Of a stretch of 64,000 nt of DNA, positions 35,617 to 44,951 are shown one piece after another. Position numbers and translations under genes: made by a program. The notes under the pieces are model-generated. The model ran no database searches and was not told the origin of the DNA. It saw nothing but the letters and a program-made list of their open reading frames with translations. The stretch comes from Halobacillus salinus (GTDB lineage: Bacteria; Bacillota; Bacilli; Bacillales; Halobacillaceae): contig NZ_SRJC01000001.1 in NCBI RefSeq assembly GCF_004684905.1, positions 620,001 through 684,000 on the forward strand, in the 5' to 3' direction. Numbering within the stretch: position 1 is the first letter of the stretch; each line of letters begins with the position of its first letter.

Positions 35617-38043
35617 ATGCTCGTATCATTAAATTGGTTGAATGAACTTATAGATGTTAGTGATTATACACCAGAAGAGTTAGCAGAAATCATTACGAAA
35701 ACCGGAATCGAGGTTGAGGGAGTCGATCCTGTAGCGGAAGCAGCGACCGGCGTTGTTGTTGGTTATGTGAAATCTTGCGGCCAGCACCCTAACGCAGACA
35801 AACTTTCTCTTTGCCAAGTGGATGTTGGTGAGGAAACGCTGCAAATCGTCTGTGGTGCGCCGAACATTGCAGAAGGTCAGAAAGTTGCAGTCGCAACACC
35901 AGGAGCTGTCCTACCTGGCAACTTCAAAATCAAGAAGACAAAGCTTCGTGGGGAAGAATCAAACGGTATGATCTGCTCCCTTCAAGAGCTTGGCGTCGAT
36001 GAGAAAGACGTTCCAGAAGAATACAAAGAGGGCATCTTCGTATTCCCTGAAAATGTAGAGCCTGGACAGGATGCCATTAAACTCTTGAACTTAGATGACA
36101 AAATCATCGAACTTGGATTAACACCGAACCGTGCTGACGCGATGAGTATGGCCGGAGTTGCCTATGAGGTAGCAGCTGCGATTGATGGCAGCTATACGTT
36201 GGAAGAAGAGCAACTCGATACGGTGGAAGAACCAGCTTCTAATTATGTATCGGTACAAGTGGAAGACGCAGAAGCTAACCCATACTATGGTGCTTTCGTC
36301 ATTCAGGATGTTCAGGTCGGACCTTCTCCGTTATGGATCCAAAATCGTTTGACAGCATCAGGGATCCGTCCGATCAATAACGTTGTCGATATTACCAACT
36401 ATGTTTTGCTCGAGTACGGACAGCCGCTTCACGCTTTTGACTTCGATCGTTTTGGGTCAGATCAAATCGTGACTCGTCGTGCGAAAGACGGAGAAGTCAT
36501 CAAGACATTGGATGACCAAGAACGTACATTGACACCTGAGCACCTTGTCATCACCAACGGAGAAGAAGCACATGCCATTGCTGGAGTAATGGGAGGTGCG
36601 AAGTCTGAAGTACAGGATGATACGAAGACAATTCTTCTAGAAGCGGCTTACTTCAGTCCGTCTGTTGTCCGTCAATCATCAAGTGATCACGGACTGCGCA
36701 GTGAATCCAGTACGCGTTTTGAGAAAGGCGTAGACCCAAACCGCGTGGAGCGTGCAGGAAAGCGTGCAGCAGAACTGCTTCAGAAATACGCAGGCGGAAC
36801 GGTTTTACAAGGTGTCGTGAGTTTTGATGAGCTGGATCGCTCTGAAAAACAAGTGACCATCGAAACAAGCGTCATCAATAAGCGTTTGGGGACGGAAATT
36901 TCACCAGAAGAAATCGGTCAAATTCTACGTCGCCTTCAATTCACTTTCGTACAAGACGGAGAAGTGTTCCATATCTCTGCTCCAACACGCCGCGGTGATA
37001 TCGAGCGCTTTGAAGACATGTTAGAGGAAGTAGCTCGTATCTACGGGTATGACAACTTGCCATTTACGCTTCCTCAAGGAGCATCTCAAGCGGGTGGTCT
37101 ATCTTTGAATCAACAGTTGAAGCGCAAAATCAAAGCTTACTTCGAAGGTGCCGGACTTGATGAGACCATCACTTACTCCTTGACGAAAGAAGATTGGGCT
37201 ACCAAGTTAGTCAGTCCAGAAGTAGAGCGTGAGGCTGTGTCACCTGTAGGCCTTGCAATGCCGATGAGTGAAGAGCACAGTCACTTGCGCTTAAGCCAGC
37301 TGCCTGAAATGCTTCAATCACTGTCCTATAATGTAGCGCGTAAGCAGAACGATCTTGCATATTACGAAGTGGGAACGGTATTCATCAGTGAAGAAGAGAA
37401 CGTAACGAAACAGCCTCGTGAAGTTCTACGTGCCTCCGGAGCTTTGACAGGACAATGGCTTGCTCACCCTTGGCAGCAAGAGAAGAAAGAAGTGGACTTC
37501 TTTGTTGTGAAAGGTATTGTTGAAGGTTTGAGTGAACTGCTGGATATTCCGTTTGAATATGAAAAAGGAAAACTTCCGGACATGCACCCAGGTCGTACAG
37601 CTATCATTAAAGCTGGTGGCAAAGAAATCGGCTTCATCGGACAGGTTCATCCGAAACTTCAGAAAGCATTCGGCTTGAAAGAAACGTACGTATTCGATTT
37701 GAATGCCGAAGAACTAATGAGCCAATATGAGAAAGAGGAAGCGTTCCAGACGATCCCTCGTTATCCATCCGTTTCCCGTGACATCGCACTCGTTGTCGAC
37801 GAAACGGTTGCTGCAGGTGATATCGCTGCAACTATTGAAGAAGCAGGAGCCCCGCTTGTGAAAGACGTTCAAGTTTTCGACCTGTATCAAGGGGAGCATA
37901 TGGAAGAAGGCAAGAAGTCCCTTGCTTATAACTTACTCTACTTGGATCCGAATCGTACGCTTAAGGACGAAGAAGTAGAAGCAGCTCATGAGAACATTCT
38001 GAATGCTGTTAAAGAACAACACAAAGCGGAACTTCGAAGCTAA
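35617..38043 (+). CDS. pheT: Phenylalanine-tRNA ligase beta subunit
   Basis: PheT binds tRNA and carries the editing site of the synthetase. The 808-residue protein shows the order of a long bacterial beta subunit: N-terminal B1 domain, tRNA-binding EMAP/B2 domain (CGQHPNADKLSLCQVDVG and ETLQIVCGAPNIAEGQKV), the B3/B4 editing domain (LTPNRADAMSMAGVAYE), B5, a catalytic-like domain and the C-terminal ferredoxin-fold anticodon-binding domain (FQTIPRYPSVSRDIALVVD). Length is normal and no frameshift is evident. A strong bidirectional terminator follows. Confidence 0.98.
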   Translation: MLVSLNWLNELIDVSDYTPEELAEIITKTGIEVEGVDPVAEAATGVVVGYVKSCGQHPNADKLSLCQVDVGEETLQIVCGAPNIAEGQKVAVATPGAVLPGNFKIKKTKLRGEESNGMICSLQELGVDEKDVPEEYKEGIFVFPENVEPGQDAIKLLNLDDKIIELGLTPNRADAMSMAGVAYEVAAAIDGSYTLEEEQLDTVEEPASNYVSVQVEDAEANPYYGAFVIQDVQVGPSPLWIQNRLTASGIRPINNVVDITNYVLLEYGQPLHAFDFDRFGSDQIVTRRAKDGEVIKTLDDQERTLTPEHLVITNGEEAHAIAGVMGGAKSEVQDDTKTILLEAAYFSPSVVRQSSSDHGLRSESSTRFEKGVDPNRVERAGKRAAELLQKYAGGTVLQGVVSFDELDRSEKQVTIETSVINKRLGTEISPEEIGQILRRLQFTFVQDGEVFHISAPTRRGDIERFEDMLEEVARIYGYDNLPFTLPQGASQAGGLSLNQQLKRKIKAYFEGAGLDETITYSLTKEDWATKLVSPEVEREAVSPVGLAMPMSEEHSHLRLSQLPEMLQSLSYNVARKQNDLAYYEVGTVFISEEENVTKQPREVLRASGALTGQWLAHPWQQEKKEVDFFVVKGIVEGLSELLDIPFEYEKGKLPDMHPGRTAIIKAGGKEIGFIGQVHPKLQKAFGLKETYVFDLNAEELMSQYEKEEAFQTIPRYPSVSRDIALVVDETVAAGDIAATIEEAGAPLVKDVQVFDLYQGEHMEEGKKSLAYNLLYLDPNRTLKDEEVEAAHENILNAVKEQHKAELRS

Positions 38044-38050
38044 TGTAGCA

Positions 38051-38086
38051 AAAAACCGTCCAGGGATTTAGCCCTGGACGGTTTTT
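38051..38086. terminator. Bidirectional terminator between pheT and rnhC
   Basis: AAAAACCGTCCAGGG and CCCTGGACGGTTTTT are perfect 15-bp arms around a 6-base loop. A-run and T-run on both sides serve the convergent genes. Confidence 0.95.
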
Positions 38087-38090
38087 GTGG

Positions 38091-39011
38091 TTAAACGAGT
38101 TTTTTAGCCTTCTCGGTATTTGCAAAATGCACTTTTGCGACTTCTTCAAGCTTATCTTCTCCGTAATGACGGATCATTTCCGCAGCTGCACGATCCACTT
38201 TTCCTGATGCTCCTTTCGGGACATCAAGTCCTGTGTCCATCTCGAGCTTATTCATCGCTTTGACGAATGCAGATCGGGCAAGGATGGAACCCACAGCAAC
38301 GGCAATCGAGTAACTTTCCGCTTTCGTCATGAAATAGACATTATCTTGGAGGGAAAGTCTCTCGCTTCTGAGATGCTTTTGATAGACGCTAGGCTGAGCA
38401 AACTGGTCTATCAAAATGCCATCCGGTGTCTCCGGTTCTATCTTCTCAAGAAGTTTAGCGATTGCTTGATGATGGAGCAACGTTTTCATTTTACCTTGTG
38501 TCCAGCCTTTCCGCTGCCACTGGTTGTACTTTTTATTCGGGAGACGTAAGAGACTGTAAGGAATTTTCATCTCGACAATCTGTTTCGCCAAGTCTGTGAT
38601 TTGCGGATCAGATAAGTGCTTCGAATCCCGGACGCCGATCGCTTTCAGTTGACCGATTTGATGCTCTCTTACATAGGCTGCTGCAACGGTAATGGGACCG
38701 AAGAAATCACCAGTACCAGCTTCATCCGAGCCAATATGACTGCTTGTGAATAGAGACTCTGGTGGATGGTAATTGTGTGCCTGTTTCTTTGGTTTAGCTG
38801 CTTTTTCTTCGGCTGTTCCCCATTTCTGTGATTCCGCTTCCGGGCTCTTGCCCTGGAAGAGAACCTTCCCGGAAAGGTAAGCCGTTATGACGCAGGATGG
38901 AGTCTTCGCTTGGAAATAGGCATTGTTCGGAGTCGGTTTCAGCTGATTTTGGTAATGATTTTTCATCTTTTCTAATTTGGCTTTTGGTACTTTAATAACG
39001 ATATGTGACAT
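38091..39011 (-). CDS. rnhC: Ribonuclease HIII
   Basis: RnhC degrades the RNA strand of RNA-DNA hybrids, for example R-loops and primers. The 306-residue protein has the N-terminal substrate-binding TBP-like domain (about residues 1-85) that defines RNase HIII, and the catalytic domain beginning at IGSDEAGTGDFFGP with D96 and E97. A further acidic residue in VRDSKHLSDPQI and the C-terminal MDTGLDVPKGASGKVD complete the site. AAAGGA precedes the ATG on the minus strand. It faces pheT and is divergent from zapA, as in B. subtilis (ysgB). Confidence 0.95.
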   Translation of the reverse strand: MSHIVIKVPKAKLEKMKNHYQNQLKPTPNNAYFQAKTPSCVITAYLSGKVLFQGKSPEAESQKWGTAEEKAAKPKKQAHNYHPPESLFTSSHIGSDEAGTGDFFGPITVAAAYVREHQIGQLKAIGVRDSKHLSDPQITDLAKQIVEMKIPYSLLRLPNKKYNQWQRKGWTQGKMKTLLHHQAIAKLLEKIEPETPDGILIDQFAQPSVYQKHLRSERLSLQDNVYFMTKAESYSIAVAVGSILARSAFVKAMNKLEMDTGLDVPKGASGKVDRAAAEMIRHYGEDKLEEVAKVHFANTEKAKKLV

Positions 39012-39167
39012 GAGTCGGTCCTTTCTACCTGAACTTAAACGTGTTCATCATTATATCAGAGCGCGCCATGAAAAAGAACATTTGTGAAAAACATCCTTAT
39101 TGGTTTCCTAATTGTAAACCTTCATGTTAATATTAAGTTTAGGATTGAAGAACTAGGGGGTATGAAT

Positions 39168-39455
39168 GTGTCGCAGTCGGACCAAGAGAAAAAAAGAATT
39201 ACAGTGGAGATCAATAAACGTTCTTACACTATAGTTGGTCATGAAGAGCCCCATCATATCCGCATGGTTTCGAGCCTTGTCGATCAGAAGATGCGAGAAA
39301 TACATGAGGCGAATCCAAGTTTGGATACGGCGAAGCTCGCTGTGCTGACCGCAGTGAACACAATGAACGAATATATAAAACTGAAAGAAGAATGTACAGA
39401 GTTAATGAACTATATCGAAAAGAAAGAGGAAGAGGACAAAAAGAATCATGATTGA
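39168..39455 (+). CDS. zapA: Cell division protein ZapA
   Basis: ZapA binds FtsZ and promotes bundling of protofilaments at the division site. From GTG 39168 (AGGGGG about 8 bases upstream) the protein has 95 residues, like B. subtilis ZapA. It has the small N-terminal domain with RITVEINKRSYTIVG and EEPHHIRMVSSLVDQKMREI, the family core LDTAKLAVLTAVNTMNEYIK, and a C-terminal coiled coil rich in Lys and Glu. An ATG at 39162 is also possible; a longer version from 39084 adds unrelated residues. Its end overlaps cvpA by 8 bases. Confidence 0.92.
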   Translation: MSQSDQEKKRITVEINKRSYTIVGHEEPHHIRMVSSLVDQKMREIHEANPSLDTAKLAVLTAVNTMNEYIKLKEECTELMNYIEKKEEEDKKNHD

Positions 39456-39990
39456 CTTATTGCTATTGTTTATATTACTGATGGGTATCTTTACAGGTTT
39501 AAAAAGAGGATTTATTTTACAGTTGTTCCATTTGCTCGGCTTTGTCGTAGCCTTTGTGGTTGCAGCTATGTACTACGATGATCTAAGTCCGAAGCTGACG
39601 CTATGGGTTCCGTACCCTGCCTTGCCGGAAGATGCAGCTTGGGCAGTGTTCGCTGAATCGTTCGATTTAGAGCAAGCATTCTATAAGGCAGTAGCCTTTG
39701 CAATATTATTCTTTGGCGTGAAAATCGTCCTACATATTATCGCTTCTATGCTCGACTTTGTTTCTGAGCTTCCTATATTGAATTCTTTCAATAGTTTACT
39801 CGGTGGTGTGCTAGGATTCGTGGAAACCTATGTAATACTATTCGTCATCCTTTATATGGCGGCATTGGTTCCATTAGAGCCGGTACAGAATGCTTTAGAT
39901 GGGTCTTTCCTAGCTCAGCTTATCATTGAACGAACACCGGTGTTTTCAGAACAATTGAGAACACTATGGATAGAACATGTAGCTGGCTGA
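39448..39990 (+). CDS. yshB: CvpA family membrane protein
   Basis: This 180-residue polytopic protein belongs to the CvpA family (colicin V production in E. coli; B. subtilis yshB). Hydrophobic segments run at about residues 1-22, 25-43, 75-98 and 112-138, with the family start MIDLLLLFILLMGIFTGLKR and the FGVKIVLHIIASMLDF segment. Its cellular role in Bacilli is not settled. The coding region overlaps the end of zapA by 8 bases, so the two are probably coupled. A terminator hairpin lies 24 bases after the stop. Confidence 0.9.
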   Translation: MIDLLLLFILLMGIFTGLKRGFILQLFHLLGFVVAFVVAAMYYDDLSPKLTLWVPYPALPEDAAWAVFAESFDLEQAFYKAVAFAILFFGVKIVLHIIASMLDFVSELPILNSFNSLLGGVLGFVETYVILFVILYMAALVPLEPVQNALDGSFLAQLIIERTPVFSEQLRTLWIEHVAG

Positions 39991-40013
39991 TGGAAGCAGG
40001 CGCTGTAAAGGAA

Positions 40014-40046
40014 AGCCGCTATGATTGCGATCATGGCGGCTTTTTT
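40014..40046 (+). terminator. Terminator between cvpA-type gene and polX
   Basis: AGCCGCTATGAT and ATCATGGCGGCT pair (11 of 12, one T-G) around TGCG, followed by five T. An in-frame ATG at 40021 lies inside this stem and is not a real start for polX. Confidence 0.8.
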
Positions 40047-40077
40047 CGTCACATTGATAGAAGGAGATGTTCGACTT

Positions 40078-41793
40078 ATGACGATTGATAAAAAGCAAGT
40101 CATTAAACTACTTGAAAAGATTGCTGTATATTTGGAGCTTAAGGGAGAAAATCCTTTTAAGATATCTGCTTACCGGAAGGCATCCCAGGCTCTTGAGCGG
40201 GATGATCGTTCCCTGAGTGAAATAGATGATTTTACCAAGATGAAGGGAATCGGGAAAGGAACTGCCTCGGTTATTGATGAATATATCGAGAATGGTGAGT
40301 CCGATACGTTGAAACAATTGCAGGCGGAGGTGCCGGAAGGTCTTGTGCCACTACTTGATTTACAAGGCTTAGGTGGTAAGAAGCTTGCGAAACTATACAA
40401 AGAGCTCGGTGTAACCGATTCGGAATCACTGAAAGAGGCGCTTGAATCTGGCAAGGTAGAAGCATTAGACGGCTTCGGAAAAAAATCTGCAGAGAAAATG
40501 CTGAAGTCATTAGAAGATGCTAATAGTAGACCCGAGCGCCTGCCGATTGCTTTAATGATTCCACTGGCAGAGAAGATTGAACAGTTCTTGAGTGAAGCGA
40601 CGACGTTTCAACGCTTTTCAAGAGCAGGGAGTTTGCGTCGTATGCGTGAAACAATCAAAGACCTTGATTTCATCATAGCTTCGGAAGATCCTGCCGCTAC
40701 GAGAGATGAATTGCTGTCTTTCCCAGAGATTCAGGAAGTTATCGCTTCTGGAGAGACGAAAGTTTCCATCGTTGTTCGTGAAACCTATGACATAGGAATC
40801 GACTTCAGGATTGTAGCTCCTGATGAGTTCGCAACCACTCTCCATCACTTTACTGGTTCTAAAGACCATAATGTTGCAATGAGACAACTTGCCAAAGAGC
40901 AAGACGAGAAAATAAATGAATATGGTGTTGAGCATTCCGAAACAGGGGAAATAAAGACATTTGAATCAGAAGAAGCATTCTTCCAACACTTCGATCTTCA
41001 CTTCATTCCACCAGAAGTGAGGGAGAATTACGGAGAAGTCGAGAGATTCAAAGAACCTGTTGATCTTGTAGAGTTAAAGGACATAAGAGGCGACCTACAC
41101 ATGCACTCGACGTGGAGTGATGGCGCACAGTCCATTAAAGAGATGGCTGAAAGAGCTCAGGCAAAAGGGTACGACTACATCGCTATTACGGATCACTCCA
41201 AATTCTTACGCGTTGCCAATGGCTTGAATGAAAAGCGTTTGAGAATGCAGCGGGAAGAAATAGAAAAGGTGAATCAGAGTATGGATAATTTCCATATCTT
41301 CGCCGGTGTCGAAATGGATATCTTACCAGATGCGTCCCTTGATTTTGACAGTGAGTTTCTAAAAGAGATGGACTTTGTCATTGCATCCATCCACTCCAGC
41401 TTCCAACAGTCAGAAGAACAAATCATGGCGCGTATGAAGGAAGCACTGGAAAATCCGTATGTAGATATGATTGCTCATCCGACTGGACGCTTAATTGGCC
41501 GAAGAGAAGGCTATGCGATTAATCTGGAGGAACTTATTGCGGGAGCGAAACGTACGGGTACTATTTTAGAATTGAATGCCAACCCAAATCGCCTAGACTT
41601 GAGCTGGCAATGGTTGATGAGAGCACAGGAAGAGGGCGTCACGGTTGCTATTAATACAGATGCGCACAGTTATCCGATGCTCGAACACATGGAGGTCGGA
41701 GTAGGGGCAGCGAGAAAAGGCTGGCTTCGGAAAGATACTGTTCTAAACACGTGGACCAAAGAACAATTAATGAAGAAATTTGATAAACGATAG
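40078..41793 (+). CDS. polX: Family X DNA polymerase with PHP domain
   Basis: PolX acts in base-excision repair and gap filling; bacterial PolX also has a PHP-type 3'-5' exonuclease. From ATG 40078 (AAGGAGATG upstream) the protein has 571 aa, like B. subtilis YshC (570). Order of domains: helix-hairpin-helix region (KMKGIGKGTASVIDEYI, LQGLGGKKLAKLYKELG, LDGFGKKSAEKM), palm with the GSLRRMRETIKDLDFIIAS motif, and the PHP domain (RGDLHMHSTWSDGAQSI, ITDHSKFLRVANGL, VAINTDAHSYPMLEHM). mutS2 follows after 22 bases. Confidence 0.96.
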   Translation: MTIDKKQVIKLLEKIAVYLELKGENPFKISAYRKASQALERDDRSLSEIDDFTKMKGIGKGTASVIDEYIENGESDTLKQLQAEVPEGLVPLLDLQGLGGKKLAKLYKELGVTDSESLKEALESGKVEALDGFGKKSAEKMLKSLEDANSRPERLPIALMIPLAEKIEQFLSEATTFQRFSRAGSLRRMRETIKDLDFIIASEDPAATRDELLSFPEIQEVIASGETKVSIVVRETYDIGIDFRIVAPDEFATTLHHFTGSKDHNVAMRQLAKEQDEKINEYGVEHSETGEIKTFESEEAFFQHFDLHFIPPEVRENYGEVERFKEPVDLVELKDIRGDLHMHSTWSDGAQSIKEMAERAQAKGYDYIAITDHSKFLRVANGLNEKRLRMQREEIEKVNQSMDNFHIFAGVEMDILPDASLDFDSEFLKEMDFVIASIHSSFQQSEEQIMARMKEALENPYVDMIAHPTGRLIGRREGYAINLEELIAGAKRTGTILELNANPNRLDLSWQWLMRAQEEGVTVAINTDAHSYPMLEHMEVGVGAARKGWLRKDTVLNTWTKEQLMKKFDKR

Positions 41794-41815
41794 GCAATAA
41801 AGGAGACGGACATAG

Positions 41816-44167
41816 ATGAACCAACGAATCCTTAAAGTTTTAGAATATAAAAAAATTATGGAGCAACTGAGCGAGCAGGCAGCATCTTCTTTAGGTAAGG
41901 AAAAGGTTGCTGCTTTGAAGCCTTCTTCTGACTTGGAAGAAGTCCAAGCTTTGCAACGGGAAACAGACGAAGCTGCTCAAGTACTTCGTCTGAAAGGGCA
42001 TGTACCTTTAGGTGGCATTTTTGACATTAAACCGAGCTTGAAACGAACGACAATCGGTGGAATATTATCAGCCTTAGAAGTGCTAGATGTCGCCAGCACC
42101 ATTTATGGAGGACGAATGCTTCGACGGTTCATTCAAGATATGGAAGAGCCGGAAATGCCAATCTTGAGGGAGCTAGTTGACGAAATTGCTCCGATGAAAG
42201 AACTGGAGCAAGAAATCAGGAATTGTATCGATGACCATGGAACCGTAATGGACGGTGCTTCTGACAAGCTACGTTCCATCAGGTCAAGCATTCGAACTTA
42301 CGAAAGCCGAGTTCGTGAAAAAATGGATGGGCTTACGCGCTCCAAATCCAGCATGTTATCTGATTCGATTGTAACCATTCGTAATGATCGCTATGTTCTG
42401 CCTGTTAAGCAGGAGTATCGTGGGTCTATCGGTGGAATCGTTCACGACCAATCGGCTTCAGGGGCAACACTGTTCATAGAACCTCAGGCAGTGGTCGAAG
42501 TGAATAACCAGCTTCAAGAAGCTCGCGTCAAGGAGAAGCATGAAGTGGAGCGTATCTTGAAAGAACTTTCCGAACAAATTGCAGAGGAAAGCAGCATGTT
42601 ATACCACAATGTATCTGTCCTCGGAAAAATAGATTTCATGTTTGCAAGAGCAAAACTGGGCCAATCGATGAAGGCATCGATGCCAAGTATGAATGATAAA
42701 GGCATTATTAAGATGCAGCAGGCAAGACACCCACTCATCGATCCGAGTGAAGTAGTTCCAAATGACATCGAAATAGGAGAAGACTATACATCTATTGTCA
42801 TTACAGGCCCAAACACCGGCGGTAAGACGGTTACGTTAAAACTTGTTGGTCTTTGCACTTTGATGGCTCAATCCGGCTTGCAAGTGCCAGCACTTGATGG
42901 CTGCGAGCTGTCCGTATTCGATGAGGTATATGCAGATATAGGAGACGAGCAGTCTATTGAGCAAAGTTTATCGACCTTCTCGTCTCACATGACGAACATT
43001 GTTGATATTCTAAAGAATGTCGATCATCGTTCGCTTGTATTGTTCGACGAACTAGGAGCAGGTACGGATCCTCAAGAAGGGGCGGCGCTTGCGATGTCGA
43101 TTCTGGACGAAGTCGTCAACAGAGATGCGCGCGTCATAGCAACAACACATTATCCGGAGCTTAAGGCTTACGGTTACAATCGTCCCGGTGTCGTAAATGC
43201 GTCTGTCGAGTTTGATATCCAAACATTGAAGCCGACCTATCGTTTGTTGATTGGTGTACCAGGGCGCAGTAACGCTTTTGAAATCTCTAGGAGGCTTGGC
43301 TTGGATGAGTCGATCATCGAGTCATCGAAAGAGAAAGTGGGTGTCGATTCTCAGAGCGTAGAAAATATGATTGCATCATTAGAAGAGTCGAAGCGCGGAG
43401 CAGAGCAAGACTACGAAGAGGCAGAACGTATTTTGGAAGAAGCCCGAACGCTTCGTCAAGAGCTTCAAGTGAAATGGGATCAATTCGAAGAAAAGCGTGA
43501 GAAACTATATAAGAAAGCGGAAGACAAAGCAGAGAAAGCGATCCAGCAGGCAAGAGAAGAAGCTGAAACCATCGTCGGTGAAATCCGTAATATGAAGTCG
43601 CGGGCAGGAATGAAAGAACATGAGTGGATTGAAGCAAGAAAAATGTTTGACGAAGCTCAGCCTAACCTTGCAAAGAAGAAGCCTGAGCAGAAACAGGCAT
43701 CTAAGCCGAAGAATGAAACACGAGAACTTAAGCCTGGTGATGAAGTGAAACTGCTCACACTAAACCAAAACGGTACAATTGTTGAGCAAACGGGTAAAAA
43801 CGAATACCAGGTACAGGTCGGTGTGATGAAAGTAAAAGCTAAACAAAAAGATTTAGAGTTCATCAAAGCAGAAACTCCATACAAGGAAAAACCGATGGCT
43901 AAGGTCAAAGGTAAAGGTTTCCATGTAAAACCGGAACTGGACCTTAGAGGGGAACGGTATGAAGATGCTTTGAATCGTCTTGAGAAATATATAGATGACG
44001 CGGTACTCGCAGGCTATCCGACCGTTTCCATCATTCACGGAAAAGGGACGGGGGCTTTGCGAACAGGTGTCCAAAACTATGCTAAAAACCATCGTAGTAT
44101 TTCAGGTTATCGCGCCGGTGGAATGAATGAAGGCGGAAGCGGCGTAACCGTGTTAGAATTAAAGTAA
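41816..44167 (+). CDS. mutS2: Endonuclease MutS2
   Basis: MutS2 is a MutS-like ATPase with a nuclease tail; in B. subtilis it acts on recombination intermediates and has been linked to rescue of collided ribosomes. The 783-residue protein has the lever/core region, Walker [16 protein letters not shown], Walker B ([20 protein letters not shown]), a long coiled coil (about 520-630) and the C-terminal Smr domain ([36 protein letters not shown]). The N-terminal mismatch-reading domains of MutS are absent, as in all MutS2. It sits between polX and yshE in the B. subtilis order. Confidence 0.97.
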   Translation: MNQRILKVLEYKKIMEQLSEQAASSLGKEKVAALKPSSDLEEVQALQRETDEAAQVLRLKGHVPLGGIFDIKPSLKRTTIGGILSALEVLDVASTIYGGRMLRRFIQDMEEPEMPILRELVDEIAPMKELEQEIRNCIDDHGTVMDGASDKLRSIRSSIRTYESRVREKMDGLTRSKSSMLSDSIVTIRNDRYVLPVKQEYRGSIGGIVHDQSASGATLFIEPQAVVEVNNQLQEARVKEKHEVERILKELSEQIAEESSMLYHNVSVLGKIDFMFARAKLGQSMKASMPSMNDKGIIKMQQARHPLIDPSEVVPNDIEIGEDYTSIVITGPNTGGKTVTLKLVGLCTLMAQSGLQVPALDGCELSVFDEVYADIGDEQSIEQSLSTFSSHMTNIVDILKNVDHRSLVLFDELGAGTDPQEGAALAMSILDEVVNRDARVIATTHYPELKAYGYNRPGVVNASVEFDIQTLKPTYRLLIGVPGRSNAFEISRRLGLDESIIESSKEKVGVDSQSVENMIASLEESKRGAEQDYEEAERILEEARTLRQELQVKWDQFEEKREKLYKKAEDKAEKAIQQAREEAETIVGEIRNMKSRAGMKEHEWIEARKMFDEAQPNLAKKKPEQKQASKPKNETRELKPGDEVKLLTLNQNGTIVEQTGKNEYQVQVGVMKVKAKQKDLEFIKAETPYKEKPMAKVKGKGFHVKPELDLRGERYEDALNRLEKYIDDAVLAGYPTVSIIHGKGTGALRTGVQNYAKNHRSISGYRAGGMNEGGSGVTVLELK

Positions 44168-44195
44168 ACGACGTTTCAAAGGGGAGCAAACAGAA

Positions 44196-44603
44196 ATGAG
44201 CGGTTTTTGGGAATATACACTAATTGAAACAGCGGCAAGATACAGCGTGGTCATCCTATGCCTCGTGTTATTCATGGCCGTGTTCGAGCTGGTTACCTCC
44301 TACAATAATTGGAAGGAAATCAAGCAGGGAAACATAGCAGTTGCTATGGCTACGGGAGGTAAGATCTTTGGGATTGCGAATATTTTTAGATATTCAATAG
44401 AACACAACGACTCTCTACTCCAAACGATGGGATGGGGATTGTTCGGTTTTCTTCTATTGTTGTCCGGTTATTTTATTTACGAATTTTTAACGCCATCCTT
44501 TAAGATCGATGAAGAGATTGCAAGTGACAACCGAGCTGTCGGTTTCATATCGCTCATCATTTCTGTGGGGCTCTCTTATGTTATCGGTGCGAATATCATC
44601 TAA
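44196..44603 (+). CDS. yshE: DUF350 family membrane protein YshE
   Basis: This 135-residue protein belongs to the DUF350 family of small membrane proteins with unknown function. Hydrophobic segments are at about residues 14-36, 47-64, 75-95 and 111-131. The family features ATGGKIFGIANIFRYSIEHN and LLLSGYFIYEFLTP are visible. The ATG follows AAAGGGGAGC. It closes the polX-mutS2-yshE run. A tiny membrane ORF begins 12 bases after its stop. Confidence 0.88.
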   Translation: MSGFWEYTLIETAARYSVVILCLVLFMAVFELVTSYNNWKEIKQGNIAVAMATGGKIFGIANIFRYSIEHNDSLLQTMGWGLFGFLLLLSGYFIYEFLTPSFKIDEEIASDNRAVGFISLIISVGLSYVIGANII

Positions 44604-44615
44604 GGGGAAAAAGCA

Positions 44616-44693
44616 ATGGAAACTTTAGCGAAAGTACTTCTGGTTGTCGCAGCGGTATTCCTAGCTGTCGGCGTCCTATTCTTCATCCTATAG
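44616..44693 (+). CDS. Putative 25-aa membrane micropeptide
   Basis: An ATG at 44616, with AAGGGGAAAAAGCA directly upstream, opens a 25-codon frame ending in TAG at 44691. The peptide is METLAKVL followed by an unbroken hydrophobic stretch of about 18 residues, enough for one membrane helix. It lies 12 bases after yshE and a strong terminator starts 1 base after its stop, so it ends the same transcript. The ribosome site, spacing and position argue that it is translated. Its function is unknown; a partner role with the YshE protein is a guess. It is too short for normal gene finders. Confidence 0.6.
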   Translation: METLAKVLLVVAAVFLAVGVLFFIL

Positions 44694-44694
44694 A

Positions 44695-44728
44695 AATAAC
44701 CGTCCCTACTGGACGGTTATTTTTTTTG
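44695..44728 (+). terminator. Terminator after micropeptide ORF
   Basis: AATAACCGTCC and GGACGGTTATT are perfect 11-bp arms with a 5-base loop, then T8. Confidence 0.92.
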
Positions 44729-44793
44729 AGCAAGAAGTATGCAATTTAAAGTGTTTTTCTTAAAAGGGAATCAGTAATAAGCCCACCTCAGCA

Positions 44794-44830
44794 ATAGAAG
44801 CAGCTATCCAAAAGAGATAACTGCTTCTAT
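44794..44830. repeat. Hairpin without T-tract upstream of lcfA promoter
   Basis: ATAGAAGCAG and CTGCTTCTAT are perfect 10-bp arms, extended by TATC/GATA after one mismatch. No T-run follows. It lies between the terminator at 44728 and the lcfA promoter. Confidence 0.5.
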
Positions 44831-44891
44831 CCAATTTTACTAAATTTTACAAATTAAATATGGTAATTAATCGCAATTTTTTAAATTTTAT

Positions 44892-44920
44892 TTCAAATAC
44901 AACATTAAAATCGTTATAAT
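44892..44920 (+). promoter_or_regulatory. Sigma-A promoter of lcfA
   Basis: TTCAAA (44892-44897) and TATAAT (44915-44920) are 17 bases apart, in an A/T-rich region. No FadR-type palindrome is seen here, unlike at the internal promoter before fadR. Confidence 0.6.
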
Positions 44921-44951
44921 GAATATATAGCACTTAAAGGGGGAGTTGTGT

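Noticed and set aside
40021-40077. Upstream ATG start for polX
   Set aside because: The ATG lies inside a terminator stem and the extra 19 residues do not match the family; ATG 40078 has a ribosome site.
44731-44951. FadR box ahead of lcfA
   Set aside because: Only a partial half-site (TGAATATA) is seen near the promoter; the second arm is missing.
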